Positions 14,386-23,353 of a stretch of DNA of 25,424 nucleotides are shown here, piece after piece. The stretch spans positions 1-25,424 of the forward strand of contig JAEWIV010000258.1 in NCBI GenBank assembly GCA_023386865.1, written 5' to 3'. This stretch comes from Pseudomonadota bacterium. Lineage in GTDB: Bacteria; Pseudomonadota; Alphaproteobacteria; Reyranellales; Reyranellaceae. Position 1 is the first letter of the stretch; each line of letters begins with the position of its first letter. The translations under genes were made by a program, and so were the position numbers. The notes below the pieces were generated by a model. It did not search any database, was not told the DNA's origin, and saw only the letters and a list, made by a program, of their open reading frames with translations.

Positions 14386-14536
14386 TGCGTCTGTCCCTGT
14401 CGTCGATCATGTCATCCCACAGCGGGAACTTTAGAGCCGGCGATGCGTGTTGCAAGAGGCTGGAGCGCGTCCGGCAACGGCGACCTGCTTCCATTCGTCG
14501 GGAAAGCTCCAGCCAGCGAAACCGCCTGGCGAAGGA
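14386..14536. other. Gene-free spacer, nothing recognised
   Basis: These 151 bases lie between the minus-strand methyltransferase stop and the three-CxxC protein start. I see no convincing promoter, hairpin or small gene in them beyond the ribosome site of the downstream gene. Confidence 0.4.
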
Positions 14537-15343
14537 TCAGGCAACGATCCCTTTGATTGCCCACGCCCTCGCTTTGAGCGCGATGGACCCGTCCTCGCGG
14601 CGGGGCAGGCTGTCCTGCAATCTGTCCTCCAAGCGCCGTCGGGCTTCGTGATCGAGACTGGCGCAGTAGCCAGGGGCAGGGCCCGTACCCAGGGTGAAGG
14701 GGCGCCAATAGTCCGTGAAATCGCGAAACACGGTCGGCACCTCGAGCGCCGTGCGGTCGATACGCATCAAGCCGGCATCCTTCATCAGGCTTGTCAAACC
14801 ATCGAGCGTGCAAAAGGGAAAACGCTTGGCCTCGGTGAGATCCAGCGCGCCAGGGTCGAGGGCCACGGCGGCATCCCAGAACGTGCGCATGACCTCCATG
14901 CCGCCACCGGGGTAGTCCCAGACGTAGAAGCCGATCGTTCCGCCGAGTCGGGCCACCCGTTTCATCTCTCCGAGAGCCTTCTCCTTGTCGGGCACGAAGT
15001 TCAACATCAGGGCGGAGGCAACGAGGTCCCGGCTGGTGGTCTCCAAAGCCAGGGCCTGGGCATCACCGACCTGGAATTCGGCTCGCCGGTCCGCCACCGC
15101 GGCTTTGGCCGTCGCGATGAAGCCTTCGGAGGGGTCGATCGAGACCAGGCTCCGCGGATCGCACTGCGCGAGAATGGCGGCAGACAGCGCGCCGGTCCCG
15201 CAGCCGACATCCAGCCAGTCCAGGCCGCGCGGAGCGCCGAGCCATTCCAGGAAGCGCGGCGCGACGAGGCGGCTCCATCGCCCCATGTAGGCTTCGTAGC
15301 GGTCGCCGGCTTGCCAGCCGTCGTGCCGGGATGCATCGGTCAT
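14537..15343 (-). CDS. Class I SAM-dependent methyltransferase
   Basis: This 268-residue protein has the class I methyltransferase fold. Motif I is LDVGCGTG (44-51), the acidic residue binding the SAM ribose is Asp70 (SIDPS), and the adenine-contacting motif is VGDAQALAL (92-100). SALMLNFVPDKEKALGEMKRVARLGGTIGFYVWD follows as motifs II and III and resembles the UbiE/Methyltransf_11 group. The C-terminal third probably forms the substrate lid. It starts 24 bases after the haloperoxidase-like gene ends on the same strand, so the two are likely co-transcribed. The substrate, small molecule or protein, is not evident. The start is supported by AGGCGACG before the ATG. Confidence 0.92.
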   Translation of the reverse strand: MTDASRHDGWQAGDRYEAYMGRWSRLVAPRFLEWLGAPRGLDWLDVGCGTGALSAAILAQCDPRSLVSIDPSEGFIATAKAAVADRRAEFQVGDAQALALETTSRDLVASALMLNFVPDKEKALGEMKRVARLGGTIGFYVWDYPGGGMEVMRTFWDAAVALDPGALDLTEAKRFPFCTLDGLTSLMKDAGLMRIDRTALEVPTVFRDFTDYWRPFTLGTGPAPGYCASLDHEARRRLEDRLQDSLPRREDGSIALKARAWAIKGIVA

Positions 15344-15367
15344 CGTCGCCTGCCCGCCGCTTGCCGA

Positions 15368-16621
15368 TCAACGTGACGTCGTCGTCGATGCGGACCGGCG
15401 CAAACGGGTCTGCACGACGAGCTGCGCGATCTTGCGGCCCATGTCCTGCGCCGCGGCATTCGAGAAGCGGTAGTGGAAGCCGGCATAGATCCGCGCCATC
15501 GCCACCTCGTCGGCATAGTCCTGCAGGCGGGTCCAACGCCGCGTGACTCCGGGGGCGGTGGCGCTGGTCATCGAGATCTCGGGAATCTCGTCACCGAAGG
15601 CGGATTGCAGGACTGCCGCGGCCGCCATCGACGTGATGCAATGGGCGCACGGATATTCCGGGTGCATCGGCGTGTCGCCGAGGGGCAGCCATGCCGGATC
15701 GCGCGCCGTTCCGGGATTGTTGCTCAGGTCGGCATTGCGGATGGCCGTGATCGGGCGCCAGAAATTGTAGTGATACTTGGCGTCGAACACCGCGATGAAG
15801 GCATCGTCCGTGGCCATCGCCACCAGGGCGAACAGTCTCGCGCTGTCCACGATGTCGAGCTTCTTGCTCGCCGCGAGCTGCCGCACGATCGGGTTCCAGG
15901 CCTGCGGACCGGTGACGAACCAGAATCGGCCGATATCGGTCTGCACGGCGCTGCGCTTGCTGTTCGTGCGACTGCCGAAGTTCCTGATCTCTTCCACGTC
16001 CTGCGTCCAGGTCGCCGACGTCAACGGCGGCGGCGGCGCCGGACGGAATTGCGATCCGGACGTCATCGACCACGGCGTGACGCTGCCATAGGTCGAGCTG
16101 ACCGGGACGATGGTAGGCACGTAGACACCCGCCGCCGTGTGCGGACGATAGTTTTCCGCCAAAGTTGCGCCGTCGTTGGCGCGCCACGCCAGGATTTCGG
16201 CGGCTGCCTTTTTGCCGAGCGCGGCACCGGCCTCCCTGGCTTCACCCCCCGCGACCTGCTGCAGCGAGGCGAGGAGATCGGCATCGAGGGCCTTCTCGCG
16301 ATCCGGATGCAGGGCGACCAGCACGGCGTGCGCCGCGGCGGCGGCCGCAGCGTCCTTCGATGCGCCACGCTCGGCGGCGAGATCGAGCCGGTAGGGCGAA
16401 TACCGCCGTTCGACGGCGTTCACGGCCTCGAACATGGCGACATGTACGATGGCCATGCCGCGGGCATTCGGCGGCGGCAGCATGCGCTTTTCGACGGCAA
16501 TTGTCTCGGCCTTGGCGTTCCAGTCGCTTATCGTGTCGGCGTGCGCGCCGCACGTCGTCCCAAGACCGATCAGTGCACCAAGGAAGAAGACGGATATCCG
16601 CTTGGTCGGCCCGGCAAACAT
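15368..16621 (-). CDS. Secreted PAP2 / vanadium-dependent haloperoxidase-like protein
   Basis: This 417-residue protein has a Sec signal peptide (cleavage probably after AHA at 28). The PAP2/vanadium-haloperoxidase site can be traced: Lys282-x6-Arg289-Pro290 in KYHYNFWRP, PCAH at 324-327 in place of the canonical PSGH, and Arg377-x5-His383 in ARIYAGFHYRFSN. These residues bind phosphate or vanadate, with His383 as the covalent ligand or nucleophile. The PEYPCAHC form suggests the vanadate-haloperoxidase-related branch found in environmental bacteria, but acid phosphatase activity cannot be excluded. GGAGGG lies five bases before the ATG. It heads a two-gene unit with the methyltransferase and is divergent from the wHTH/TPR regulator, which may control it. 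Confidence 0.88.
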   Translation of the reverse strand: MFAGPTKRISVFFLGALIGLGTTCGAHADTISDWNAKAETIAVEKRMLPPPNARGMAIVHVAMFEAVNAVERRYSPYRLDLAAERGASKDAAAAAAAHAVLVALHPDREKALDADLLASLQQVAGGEAREAGAALGKKAAAEILAWRANDGATLAENYRPHTAAGVYVPTIVPVSSTYGSVTPWSMTSGSQFRPAPPPPLTSATWTQDVEEIRNFGSRTNSKRSAVQTDIGRFWFVTGPQAWNPIVRQLAASKKLDIVDSARLFALVAMATDDAFIAVFDAKYHYNFWRPITAIRNADLSNNPGTARDPAWLPLGDTPMHPEYPCAHCITSMAAAAVLQSAFGDEIPEISMTSATAPGVTRRWTRLQDYADEVAMARIYAGFHYRFSNAAAQDMGRKIAQLVVQTRLRRSASTTTSR

Positions 16622-16715
16622 GGCTCCCTCCCGATCGGACTTCGATGCCGCAGGAGGGTGCCGATGCGCCTGCCGAAATGCTTTCAGAAGTCGTTGCCCG
16701 GCCCTTAAGGTTCTC

Positions 16716-16747
16716 TTGATTTCCGCTCCACGCGCCTGTGCTAGGGT
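16716..16747 (+). promoter_or_regulatory. Possible promoter between haloperoxidase-like and regulator genes
   Basis: TTGATT (16716-16721) is followed by GTGCTAGGGT (16738-16747), which resembles the GTGCTAxxxT -10 region of many alphaproteobacterial promoters, although the TAGGGT match is spaced 20 bases. If real, RNA starts near 16755, and the GTG at 16738 could not be the regulator's start codon. Confidence 0.3.
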
Positions 16748-16782
16748 CGTCGGGAGACCATGCGATCATTGGGAATGGCGAC

Positions 16783-18345
16783 TTGCGTTACCTTTTCGAA
16801 GATTGCGTCCTCGATACGGACCGCCGTGAGTTGTTCCGCGGATCCAGACCGGTGGCGGTCGAACCGCAGGTCTTCGACCTGTTGGTTCACCTCCTGCGCA
16901 ACCGCGAGCGGGTGGTCAGCAAGGACGACCTCCTTGCCGCCGTGTGGCACGGCCGTATCGTCTCGGAGTCGGCGCTGGGCACGCGCATCAATGCCGCTCG
17001 ATCCGCCGTCGGGGACAGCGGCGAGATGCAGCATCTGATCAAGACGTTGCCGCGCAAAGGAATTCGCTTCGTCGGCGCCGTCCGCGAGGAAGCGCCCCCT
17101 GCACAGGCGCCGCTCGGAAGCGCCGATCTCTCGAACGCATCGCCGGCGCTCCCCGACAAGCCGTCGATCGCCGTCCTGCCGTTCACGAACATGAGCGGCG
17201 ACCCCGAGCAGGAATACTTCGCCGACGGCATCTCCGAAGACCTGATCACCGGTCTTTCGCGCATCCGCTGGCTGTTCGTCATCGCCCGCAATTCGACGTT
17301 CGTCTACAAGCACCGCGCCGTCGACGTGAAGGATGTCTCGCGGGCGCTTGGCGTGCGCTACGTCCTCGAAGGAAGCGTTCGCCGGGCCGGCCAGAGATTG
17401 CGTATCAACGCGCAGCTCGTCGATGCGATGACCGGTGGCCATCACTGGGCCGAGCGCTACGATCGCGAGCTCGGCGACATCTTCGCCGTGCAGGACGAGA
17501 TCACCCGCAACGTCGCCGGGGCGATGGAACCCCACCTGCTGGCGGCCGAGGGCGGTCGTGCCCTTTCGCGTTCGGCGGACGACCTCGGCGCCTGGGACCT
17601 GGTGGCTCGCGCCCAGACGCATTTCTGGCGGCTGACGCAGCCGGATCATCAGGCGGCAGTCGACGTCCTGGAGCGGGCCGTCAAGAGCTATCCGGACTAT
17701 GCGCCCGCTCGCAGCCTGTTGGGATTCCGTCTCGTGTTCGCCGCGCACATGGGCTGGGTCGATCGCGACCAGGGACTGCGCACCGGGCATCAGCATGCCG
17801 CGCGGGCGATCGCGCTGGATGACCGCGATTCCTGGGGATACGTCGCGCTGGGTTACTGGGCGATGATGGAGCGTCGTACCGAGGAGTCGATCGCGGCGTT
17901 TCGTCGGGCGACCAGCCTCAATCCCAGCTCGGCGGTCGCCCACGCGCATCTCGGCCACATTTTCGCTTTTTCCGGACGCGCCCGCGAGGCGATCGAGCAT
18001 GGCGAGGATGCCATACGGTTGAGCCCCCTGGACCCGGACATGGCGCTGTTCCTCGGGGTGATGGCCGTCGCTCACTATACCGCCGGCCGGTTCGCGGAGG
18101 CCCTCGGCTACACGACGGAGGCGTTGCGGTTGCGGCCAGGCTTCCAGGGTGCCCAGCGCTTGCGTTGCGCGAGCTTGGCCCAGGCAGGACTGATCGATGA
18201 AGCCCGTTCGTACTTGTCGACGGTGCGGCGCGAGCAACCAGAGCTGTCGATCGAGTGGATAAGAGCGAGCGTTCCCTACCAGACACCCCAATTGATGGAG
18301 CAGTTCCTGGAGGGCATGCGGAAGGCCGGCCTGGGCGAGAAGTAG
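16783..18345 (+). CDS. OmpR-type winged-helix regulator with TolB-like and TPR domains
   Basis: This one-component regulator has about 520 residues. From the TTG start, residues 1-98 form an OmpR/CadC-like winged helix (LRYLFEDCVLDTDRREL, VEPQVFDLLVHLLRNRERVVSKDDLLAAVW, INAARSAVGDSG, IKTLPRKGIRFVG). Residues about 127-240 form a TolB/FlgO-like domain (SIAVLPFTNMSGDPEQEYFADGI, LEGSVRRAGQRLRINAQLVDA). Residues about 270-500 are tetratricopeptide-like helices (RRATSLNPSSAVAHAHLGHIF and later repeats). No adenylate cyclase or membrane segment is seen. The frame also allows GTG at 16738, but family proteins begin at the winged helix and a promoter-like box covers that GTG, so TTG at 16783 with GGGAA upstream is preferred. 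It is divergent from the haloperoxidase-like gene, a likely target. The signal sensed is unknown. Confidence 0.9.
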   Translation: MRYLFEDCVLDTDRRELFRGSRPVAVEPQVFDLLVHLLRNRERVVSKDDLLAAVWHGRIVSESALGTRINAARSAVGDSGEMQHLIKTLPRKGIRFVGAVREEAPPAQAPLGSADLSNASPALPDKPSIAVLPFTNMSGDPEQEYFADGISEDLITGLSRIRWLFVIARNSTFVYKHRAVDVKDVSRALGVRYVLEGSVRRAGQRLRINAQLVDAMTGGHHWAERYDRELGDIFAVQDEITRNVAGAMEPHLLAAEGGRALSRSADDLGAWDLVARAQTHFWRLTQPDHQAAVDVLERAVKSYPDYAPARSLLGFRLVFAAHMGWVDRDQGLRTGHQHAARAIALDDRDSWGYVALGYWAMMERRTEESIAAFRRATSLNPSSAVAHAHLGHIFAFSGRAREAIEHGEDAIRLSPLDPDMALFLGVMAVAHYTAGRFAEALGYTTEALRLRPGFQGAQRLRCASLAQAGLIDEARSYLSTVRREQPELSIEWIRASVPYQTPQLMEQFLEGMRKAGLGEK

Positions 18346-18520
18346 GTCATAGGGGAACGCGGCGCGGGACTCACCGACGGGCAGGCGAGGGCCCTCTGTC
18401 ACCGAATTGTGTCATCCCACGCCGCAACTAACACGATGCAGGAGTGCTTCGGCTGGGGAGCAATCCGTGGCCATGTTCGTTGTCGAACGACTCCGCACTC
18501 CATGGAAAAGGATCGCAGCC

Positions 18521-18814
18521 ATGATGAACGTAATTGGCGGCCGGTTGGCCGATGAGGTCGATGCTGACGTCACGGGCGGCCTCGCCGCCGGTCGTCTTGC
18601 GGTCAAGGTGGGCCCGAGACAGCTCGACGGCGCCGTGGTCGACGTCGGCCATCCTCTGAACGGTCTCGGCCAGCCCGTCGAGGCGTGCACGATCGCCAAT
18701 CTGATCGTGGACGGAGCGCCCTTCAGCGCCGTGCTGCGCTGGGGGGACGACTACGTGTCACGATGGACGCTGTTGGTCGGACACACCGACGGCATTGAGC
18801 GCGCCGCCGCCTGA
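18521..18814 (+). CDS. Small hypothetical protein
   Basis: This is a 97-residue frame with normal third-position GC for the window. I do not recognise the family. The middle reads VDADVTGGLAAGRLAVKVGPRQLDG and the end contains WGDDYVSRWTLLVGHTDGIERAAA. The pattern is mixed beta, soluble and without a signal peptide. AAGGA lies about nine bases before the paired ATG ATG at 18521. The frame extends upstream to possible starts at 18473 (MFVVERL) and 18407, so the N-terminus may be longer. It lies alone between the regulator and the convergent large protease gene. It could be spurious, but its length without stops and acidic-basic balance favour a real gene. Confidence 0.5.
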   Translation: MMNVIGGRLADEVDADVTGGLAAGRLAVKVGPRQLDGAVVDVGHPLNGLGQPVEACTIANLIVDGAPFSAVLRWGDDYVSRWTLLVGHTDGIERAAA

Positions 18815-18838
18815 GCGCGGTGCGCTACGGCAAGGAGC

Positions 18839-21800
18839 TTAGACCAGCCACTGGTTCCCGCTGCTGCTGGTGAAATCGAGCTGCACGACGAGGTCGTTGA
18901 AGTCGTGGTCGCCGCCGTTGCGCGTATCCTCCCAGCCCCATGTGTTGTGGCCATAATTGACCATGTGCCCGCGGCCGTCGTTGTTGGCCTGCGCGAAGGC
19001 GTAGAACACGTCGCCGCTCGAGCGGTTGGTCAAGGTCATGGCGATCAGGTCGCCGGCGTTGACGTTGGTGATCGCCGTCTTCTCGAAGAAGCCGTAGCCT
19101 GGGCCCAGCAGCAGCGAGCCGCCGGATTGCAGGCCGTAGGCGTGCGCGGCTGCCGCCTCGGCGTAGCCCGCGTCGCCGGGATTCAGGTTGCCGATCCTCC
19201 CGGAATAATCGTCGACCTTGTAGAAGGAGACGGCGAGCTGGTCCTCGCCGTTCTGGCGTACGCGCACGATCGCGTCCTGGCCGTTCGCGCCGCCGGCCGT
19301 CTCGGCCACCGCCACGGCGCGCGCCAGATGGATGTTGCCGCCCGTCAGCGTGGTGGTCACGCCGTTGTCGGTCGCCTGGAACAACCGCGTCGAGAAGTCG
19401 GCCATGCCGAACGGGCTGGTGAGGTTCGCCTGGTTGGCGAGGCCCGTGCCCTGGCCGATGACGGCCGAGACGGAAGCCCCGGCCGCGACGTCCCACGAGC
19501 CGACCCAGCCCAGCCCCTGCTTGTCGAACAGACGCACCAGGTTGGGGTCGAAGTTGTCCTGCATCACCTGCTCGGCAAAGCGCGCGGTCCAGGCGTAGGG
19601 CGCCGCGACCGTGCTGTCGAAGGCGATGGTCTGGTCGCCCAGCTTGAGGCTGGCGCTCATCGGCGCCACGGTCGTGGCCTGGATCAGGAACGTCTGCGCC
19701 GCGCCGCTCGTCCAGCCGGCGGCCGTGCTGCCTTCGATCAGCGACGGGACGTCGGCGAACGACATCTGGTGATGGGCGATGTGCGTCAGCTCGCGGGCCA
19801 GCAGCAGGGCGTTGGGCGTGCCGAGGCCGCTGGCGAGATCGTAGCCGGCGGCGGCCTCGTAACCGTAGCCGGTCGGTGTGATGTCGACGCCGTCGCTGGT
19901 GATCGACCCGCCGAGCACGAACGACGAGGTGTTGCTGCCCATGGTGATGTCGTTGAACGAAGCCGGCGCGATCGCCGAGGCGATGTAGAGCAGGTCGTTC
20001 ATGTAGCCGAGCTGCGGCAGTTTCTGGTCGGCGAACACCGCATTGAGCTGCGCCGTCAGGCCGGCCCAGAACGGCGTCGACGCGCTGGTGCCGTCGTCGC
20101 CCTGCACGCCGGTCATGTCGGCGCCGGGCACCAGCCACAGCATGTTGCCGCCGGCATTGGCCGCGACGTCGGGCGTGCCGCGGCCCGGCAGCCGGTAGGG
20201 ATCGGCGGTCACGGGCGTGAGGCCATAATCCCGCTGGTACTGCGGTATCGGCTGCCCGGGATCGGCGCCGCCGCCGCTGGTGTTGTTGTGCAGGTAGCCG
20301 GTCGGGTTGGCGCTGCCCGGGACGCCGAACGCATTGCCGTCGAGGTAGTAGCGGTTCCAGATCGTCTCGACGAAAGCCGTGCTGGCGCTGGCCGCGCTCG
20401 GCGTCTGGGTCAGGCCGCCGGCGGCGAGCAACCATAAGGTCGCGAGGTCGCCCGCCATCGCCTTCTGGCTGACGTCGGACAGGGTCGCGTCGGCGCCCGC
20501 CGCGCCGACCGTGCTGAGCGAGGTGCCGCCCACCATCACGACAAAGGCGCTGTCGCGGCTGGTGTTGCCGTTGGTCAGGCCGTTGCCGAAGGAGTTGCCG
20601 GAGCCGCGGTCGCCCATGTCGCTGAACAGCGAGATGTTGCGCAGCGCCACGTCGGTCCACAGGCCGTTCGTCGCCTTGTAGAACGGCGAGCCCGGCGCGA
20701 CCTGCGAGTTGAAGCTGAACGACGAGCTCACGACCTGCGGGTTGTTGGCGAGGTCCCAGATCGCCGACTGGTAGGCCGTGAAGTTGGTGGCGTTGGCGCC
20801 GTGCGTGGTGCCCGAGCCGGCATACAGCACGATCGGGCTCTTGGGCGCCACCGTGGCCACGATGCCGACGTCGAGCGAACGCTCGCCGGCCGAGTTCGAT
20901 TGTCCCGGCACGGTCGGCGGGTAGATTTGGCCGCCGCCGGCCACCGACGTCGCCGTTGCCCCGGTCGGCACGCCGGCCGCCGCGCGATAGGCGTCGAGCG
21001 CCGCCTGGAAGCCGTTGCCCTGGTTGTCGCCCGAGAGCGCAGTGCCGACGCCCGGCTCGACCAGGCCGATCGTCCCCGTCGGCACGGTGCCGCCGAGCGG
21101 CAGGTTGTAGTAGGTCGAGCCGAGGATCTGAGGGAAGGCACGGTGGATCGCGGTCGAGCCGTTGCCCAGGCTCTGCCAACCCTGCGGCAGCTCGGCGGCC
21201 AGGCCGACGCCGGGACTGGCCAGCTCCGGCTGGAACTTGCCGGTGTCGAACCACAGACCCGACACGCCGAGGCTGGTGAGGCTGGTCGGCAGCGACAGGC
21301 TTCCGGTCCAATACCAGTTGCCGCCCCCTTGGGCGGTCGCGGCCATCAGGTGGGCCTGCGGGCCGAACAGGGTCGAGAAGCTGTCCTGCGTCACCTGCAC
21401 CCAGACCGTGCGCGAGGCCGCCGAGGAGACGTAGCCGTTGGCGATGCCTGTCGCCGCGCTCAGCTGGTCGATCGTCTTGATGCCCAGAGCCTGCAGTTCC
21501 GTCAGCACCTGGCCGTAGTCGCCGGCGTCGGCGCCGTACTTGCTCCACAGCGTGCCGTTCTCGTTGAGCGTCGCGAGCTCCCGCTGGCGCGTCGCCCAGT
21601 TGCTCGACAGCAGCGCGGTCGGATCCTGGGCGCGGTCGAGCACCAGTGCGACGTTGAGCACGACCGGCCCCGTGATCTGCACGCCGCCGGTGGGCGGGCC
21701 GGCGGTATTGCTGCGCCAGCTCGAGAAGTCCATGTAGGTGGCGTTCTGGAGCTGGGTGTAGGCCGGATAGAAGGCATAGTCGCCGGCGCCGATGGTGGCG

Positions 21801-23353
21801 CCGTTGGCAACGGTGATGGTCTCCTGGATGGAGGTATCGGCGGAGGTGATCTGCCAGGTCGTGGGATTGAGCTGGGTGAAGGTGGCGCCCTGTGCCGCCG
21901 TGCCGTAGCCGAAGAACTGCAGGAAGTCGTTGTCGCCGCCGGCGCCGGAGAAGTCGGTGATGGTGTCGCCGTCGGCCTCGCCGGCCTGGAACTGGAACCA
22001 GTCGTCCTGTCCGCCGCCGCTCAGCGAGTCGACACCGGCGCCGCCGTTCAGCACGTCGTGCTCGCTGTCGCCGGTCAGCGTGTCGTTGGCCGCGCCGCCC
22101 AGCAGCACGTCATTGCCCGCACCGCCGGCCAGCGTGTCGGCCCCGCCGCCGCCCAGCACGAGATCGTCGCCGCTGCCGCCGGTCAGCGTGTCGCCGGCCG
22201 AGCCGCCGATCAGCACGTCATTGCCGTTGCCGCCCTGCAGGGTCGAGGCGACGTTGGAGGCGCGGATCGTGTCGTTGCCGCTGCCGCCCAGCGCCGTCTC
22301 GATGACGGTATCGAAGGCGATGGCGATGTTGTTGGTGCGGCCGCCGGCGCTCGAGAAGGTGCCGGGCGTCAGGTCGACGGCGGAATTCTCGGCGAAGCCC
22401 GAGAGATCGAGGGTGTTGCCGGTGCCGTGGTTCCAGATCGTGACGATGGCCGCTGGGTTGCGGCCGACGTTGAAGTCGTAGACCTGCTTGAAATAGTCGT
22501 CGGTGAAGGTCGAGTTGAAGCCGTAGATGTCGCCGCCGTCGAAGGTGGCGTTGGTCGAGGAGCCGTACAGGCGCTGCGCCGCCAGGATGTCGAGCATCTG
22601 CGGCGACAGAGGATTGTAGTGGGTGCCGAGCGGGTCGCGGCCGAGGTCGGTCCACTGCACGTAGGTGACGTAGTCGCCGTAGTACCGCGTCGACGGATCG
22701 TCGGGGTTGACGTACGACATGATCGCCCAGCGGAGGCTGTCATAGGCGCCGAACTGCTGCTGCTCGGTATTGACGGTGAAGTTGTAGGGGCCGCCGTGGC
22801 CCAGGCCGACGATGTGACCGACCTCGTGGATCAGCGTGCTCCACACGTAGCCGTTCGCGGTGCTGGAATTGAGGTTGATCGGCCCGTAGCCCGAGACCGA
22901 GGTGTCGACCGAGATGACCGCGCCGCGCAGCGGCGCCTGCAACACCGTCGCGCTGCCGACGAGGACCTCGCCCGAGGCGTTGAAGTTGGCGAAGGCCTTT
23001 TTGTCGCTGCCGCGCAGGATGGTGATGTTGGCGTCGGCGGCGCTCGTGGCGAGCTGGAAATCGATGTTGGCGATGCCGCTCCAGAAGGCGAAGGTGCCTT
23101 GCCACACGGTCTGCTCGGTGTTGCTCCAACCCGAGGCGGCATCGAACCAGTACTTGACCGGGCCGCTGGCCTGGCCGGGCGTCGGATTGCCCCACTTGAT
23201 GGCGGTGCTCTCGGGGCCGTATTGCACCGGCACCATCACCGACCCGTCGGGCAGGTATTGCATCGTGTAGTAGCTGGTGGCCGCCACCTTCCCGTTGGCG
23301 TCGACGCCCGAGATGAAGGTGATCTCACGATCCTGCTGTTCATTGATCGGCAT
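18839..23353 (-). CDS. Fusion of serralysin-type metalloprotease (M10), RTX repeats, sedolisin-type protease (S53) and DUF4114-like C-terminus
   Basis: This 1504-residue secreted protein has no N-terminal signal peptide, as expected for type I secretion. Residues about 40-260 are a serralysin-like domain with zinc site HEVGHIVGLGH (176-186) and Met-turn IMSY (Met212). About 260-355 matches the M10 C-terminal region (AAQRLYG, DIYGFNST). Ten RTX calcium-binding repeats start at 356, 374 and then every nine residues to 446. Residues about 563-705 resemble a pro-kumamolisin domain. Residues about 755-1190 form an S53 serine-carboxyl protease with Glu824, Asp828, Asp915 (GDRGS) and Ser1090 (GTSASTP), plus the calcium site NDIT (1134-1137) and GYDLASGLGTP. 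The end carries the DUF4114-like GWEDTRNGGDHDFNDLV (1473-1489) and a hydrophobic QWLV tail. Both active sites look intact. No ABC/HlyD/TolC exporter is nearby. Only a weak ribosome site precedes the ATG. Confidence 0.95.
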   Translation of the reverse strand: MPINEQQDREITFISGVDANGKVAATSYYTMQYLPDGSVMVPVQYGPESTAIKWGNPTPGQASGPVKYWFDAASGWSNTEQTVWQGTFAFWSGIANIDFQLATSAADANITILRGSDKKAFANFNASGEVLVGSATVLQAPLRGAVISVDTSVSGYGPINLNSSTANGYVWSTLIHEVGHIVGLGHGGPYNFTVNTEQQQFGAYDSLRWAIMSYVNPDDPSTRYYGDYVTYVQWTDLGRDPLGTHYNPLSPQMLDILAAQRLYGSSTNATFDGGDIYGFNSTFTDDYFKQVYDFNVGRNPAAIVTIWNHGTGNTLDLSGFAENSAVDLTPGTFSSAGGRTNNIAIAFDTVIETALGGSGNDTIRASNVASTLQGGNGNDVLIGGSAGDTLTGGSGDDLVLGGGGADTLAGGAGNDVLLGGAANDTLTGDSEHDVLNGGAGVDSLSGGGQDDWFQFQAGEADGDTITDFSGAGGDNDFLQFFGYGTAAQGATFTQLNPTTWQITSADTSIQETITVANGATIGAGDYAFYPAYTQLQNATYMDFSSWRSNTAGPPTGGVQITGPVVLNVALVLDRAQDPTALLSSNWATRQRELATLNENGTLWSKYGADAGDYGQVLTELQALGIKTIDQLSAATGIANGYVSSAASRTVWVQVTQDSFSTLFGPQAHLMAATAQGGGNWYWTGSLSLPTSLTSLGVSGLWFDTGKFQPELASPGVGLAAELPQGWQSLGNGSTAIHRAFPQILGSTYYNLPLGGTVPTGTIGLVEPGVGTALSGDNQGNGFQAALDAYRAAAGVPTGATATSVAGGGQIYPPTVPGQSNSAGERSLDVGIVATVAPKSPIVLYAGSGTTHGANATNFTAYQSAIWDLANNPQVVSSSFSFNSQVAPGSPFYKATNGLWTDVALRNISLFSDMGDRGSGNSFGNGLTNGNTSRDSAFVVMVGGTSLSTVGAAGADATLSDVSQKAMAGDLATLWLLAAGGLTQTPSAASASTAFVETIWNRYYLDGNAFGVPGSANPTGYLHNNTSGGGADPGQPIPQYQRDYGLTPVTADPYRLPGRGTPDVAANAGGNMLWLVPGADMTGVQGDDGTSASTPFWAGLTAQLNAVFADQKLPQLGYMNDLLYIASAIAPASFNDITMGSNTSSFVLGGSITSDGVDITPTGYGYEAAAGYDLASGLGTPNALLLARELTHIAHHQMSFADVPSLIEGSTAAGWTSGAAQTFLIQATTVAPMSASLKLGDQTIAFDSTVAAPYAWTARFAEQVMQDNFDPNLVRLFDKQGLGWVGSWDVAAGASVSAVIGQGTGLANQANLTSPFGMADFSTRLFQATDNGVTTTLTGGNIHLARAVAVAETAGGANGQDAIVRVRQNGEDQLAVSFYKVDDYSGRIGNLNPGDAGYAEAAAAHAYGLQSGGSLLLGPGYGFFEKTAITNVNAGDLIAMTLTNRSSGDVFYAFAQANNDGRGHMVNYGHNTWGWEDTRNGGDHDFNDLVVQLDFTSSSGNQWLV

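Noticed and set aside
22000..22290. DNA repeats or a CRISPR-like array within the protease gene
   Set aside because: The periodic 27-base pattern is the coding imprint of nine-residue RTX repeats; there are no constant repeats with unique spacers.
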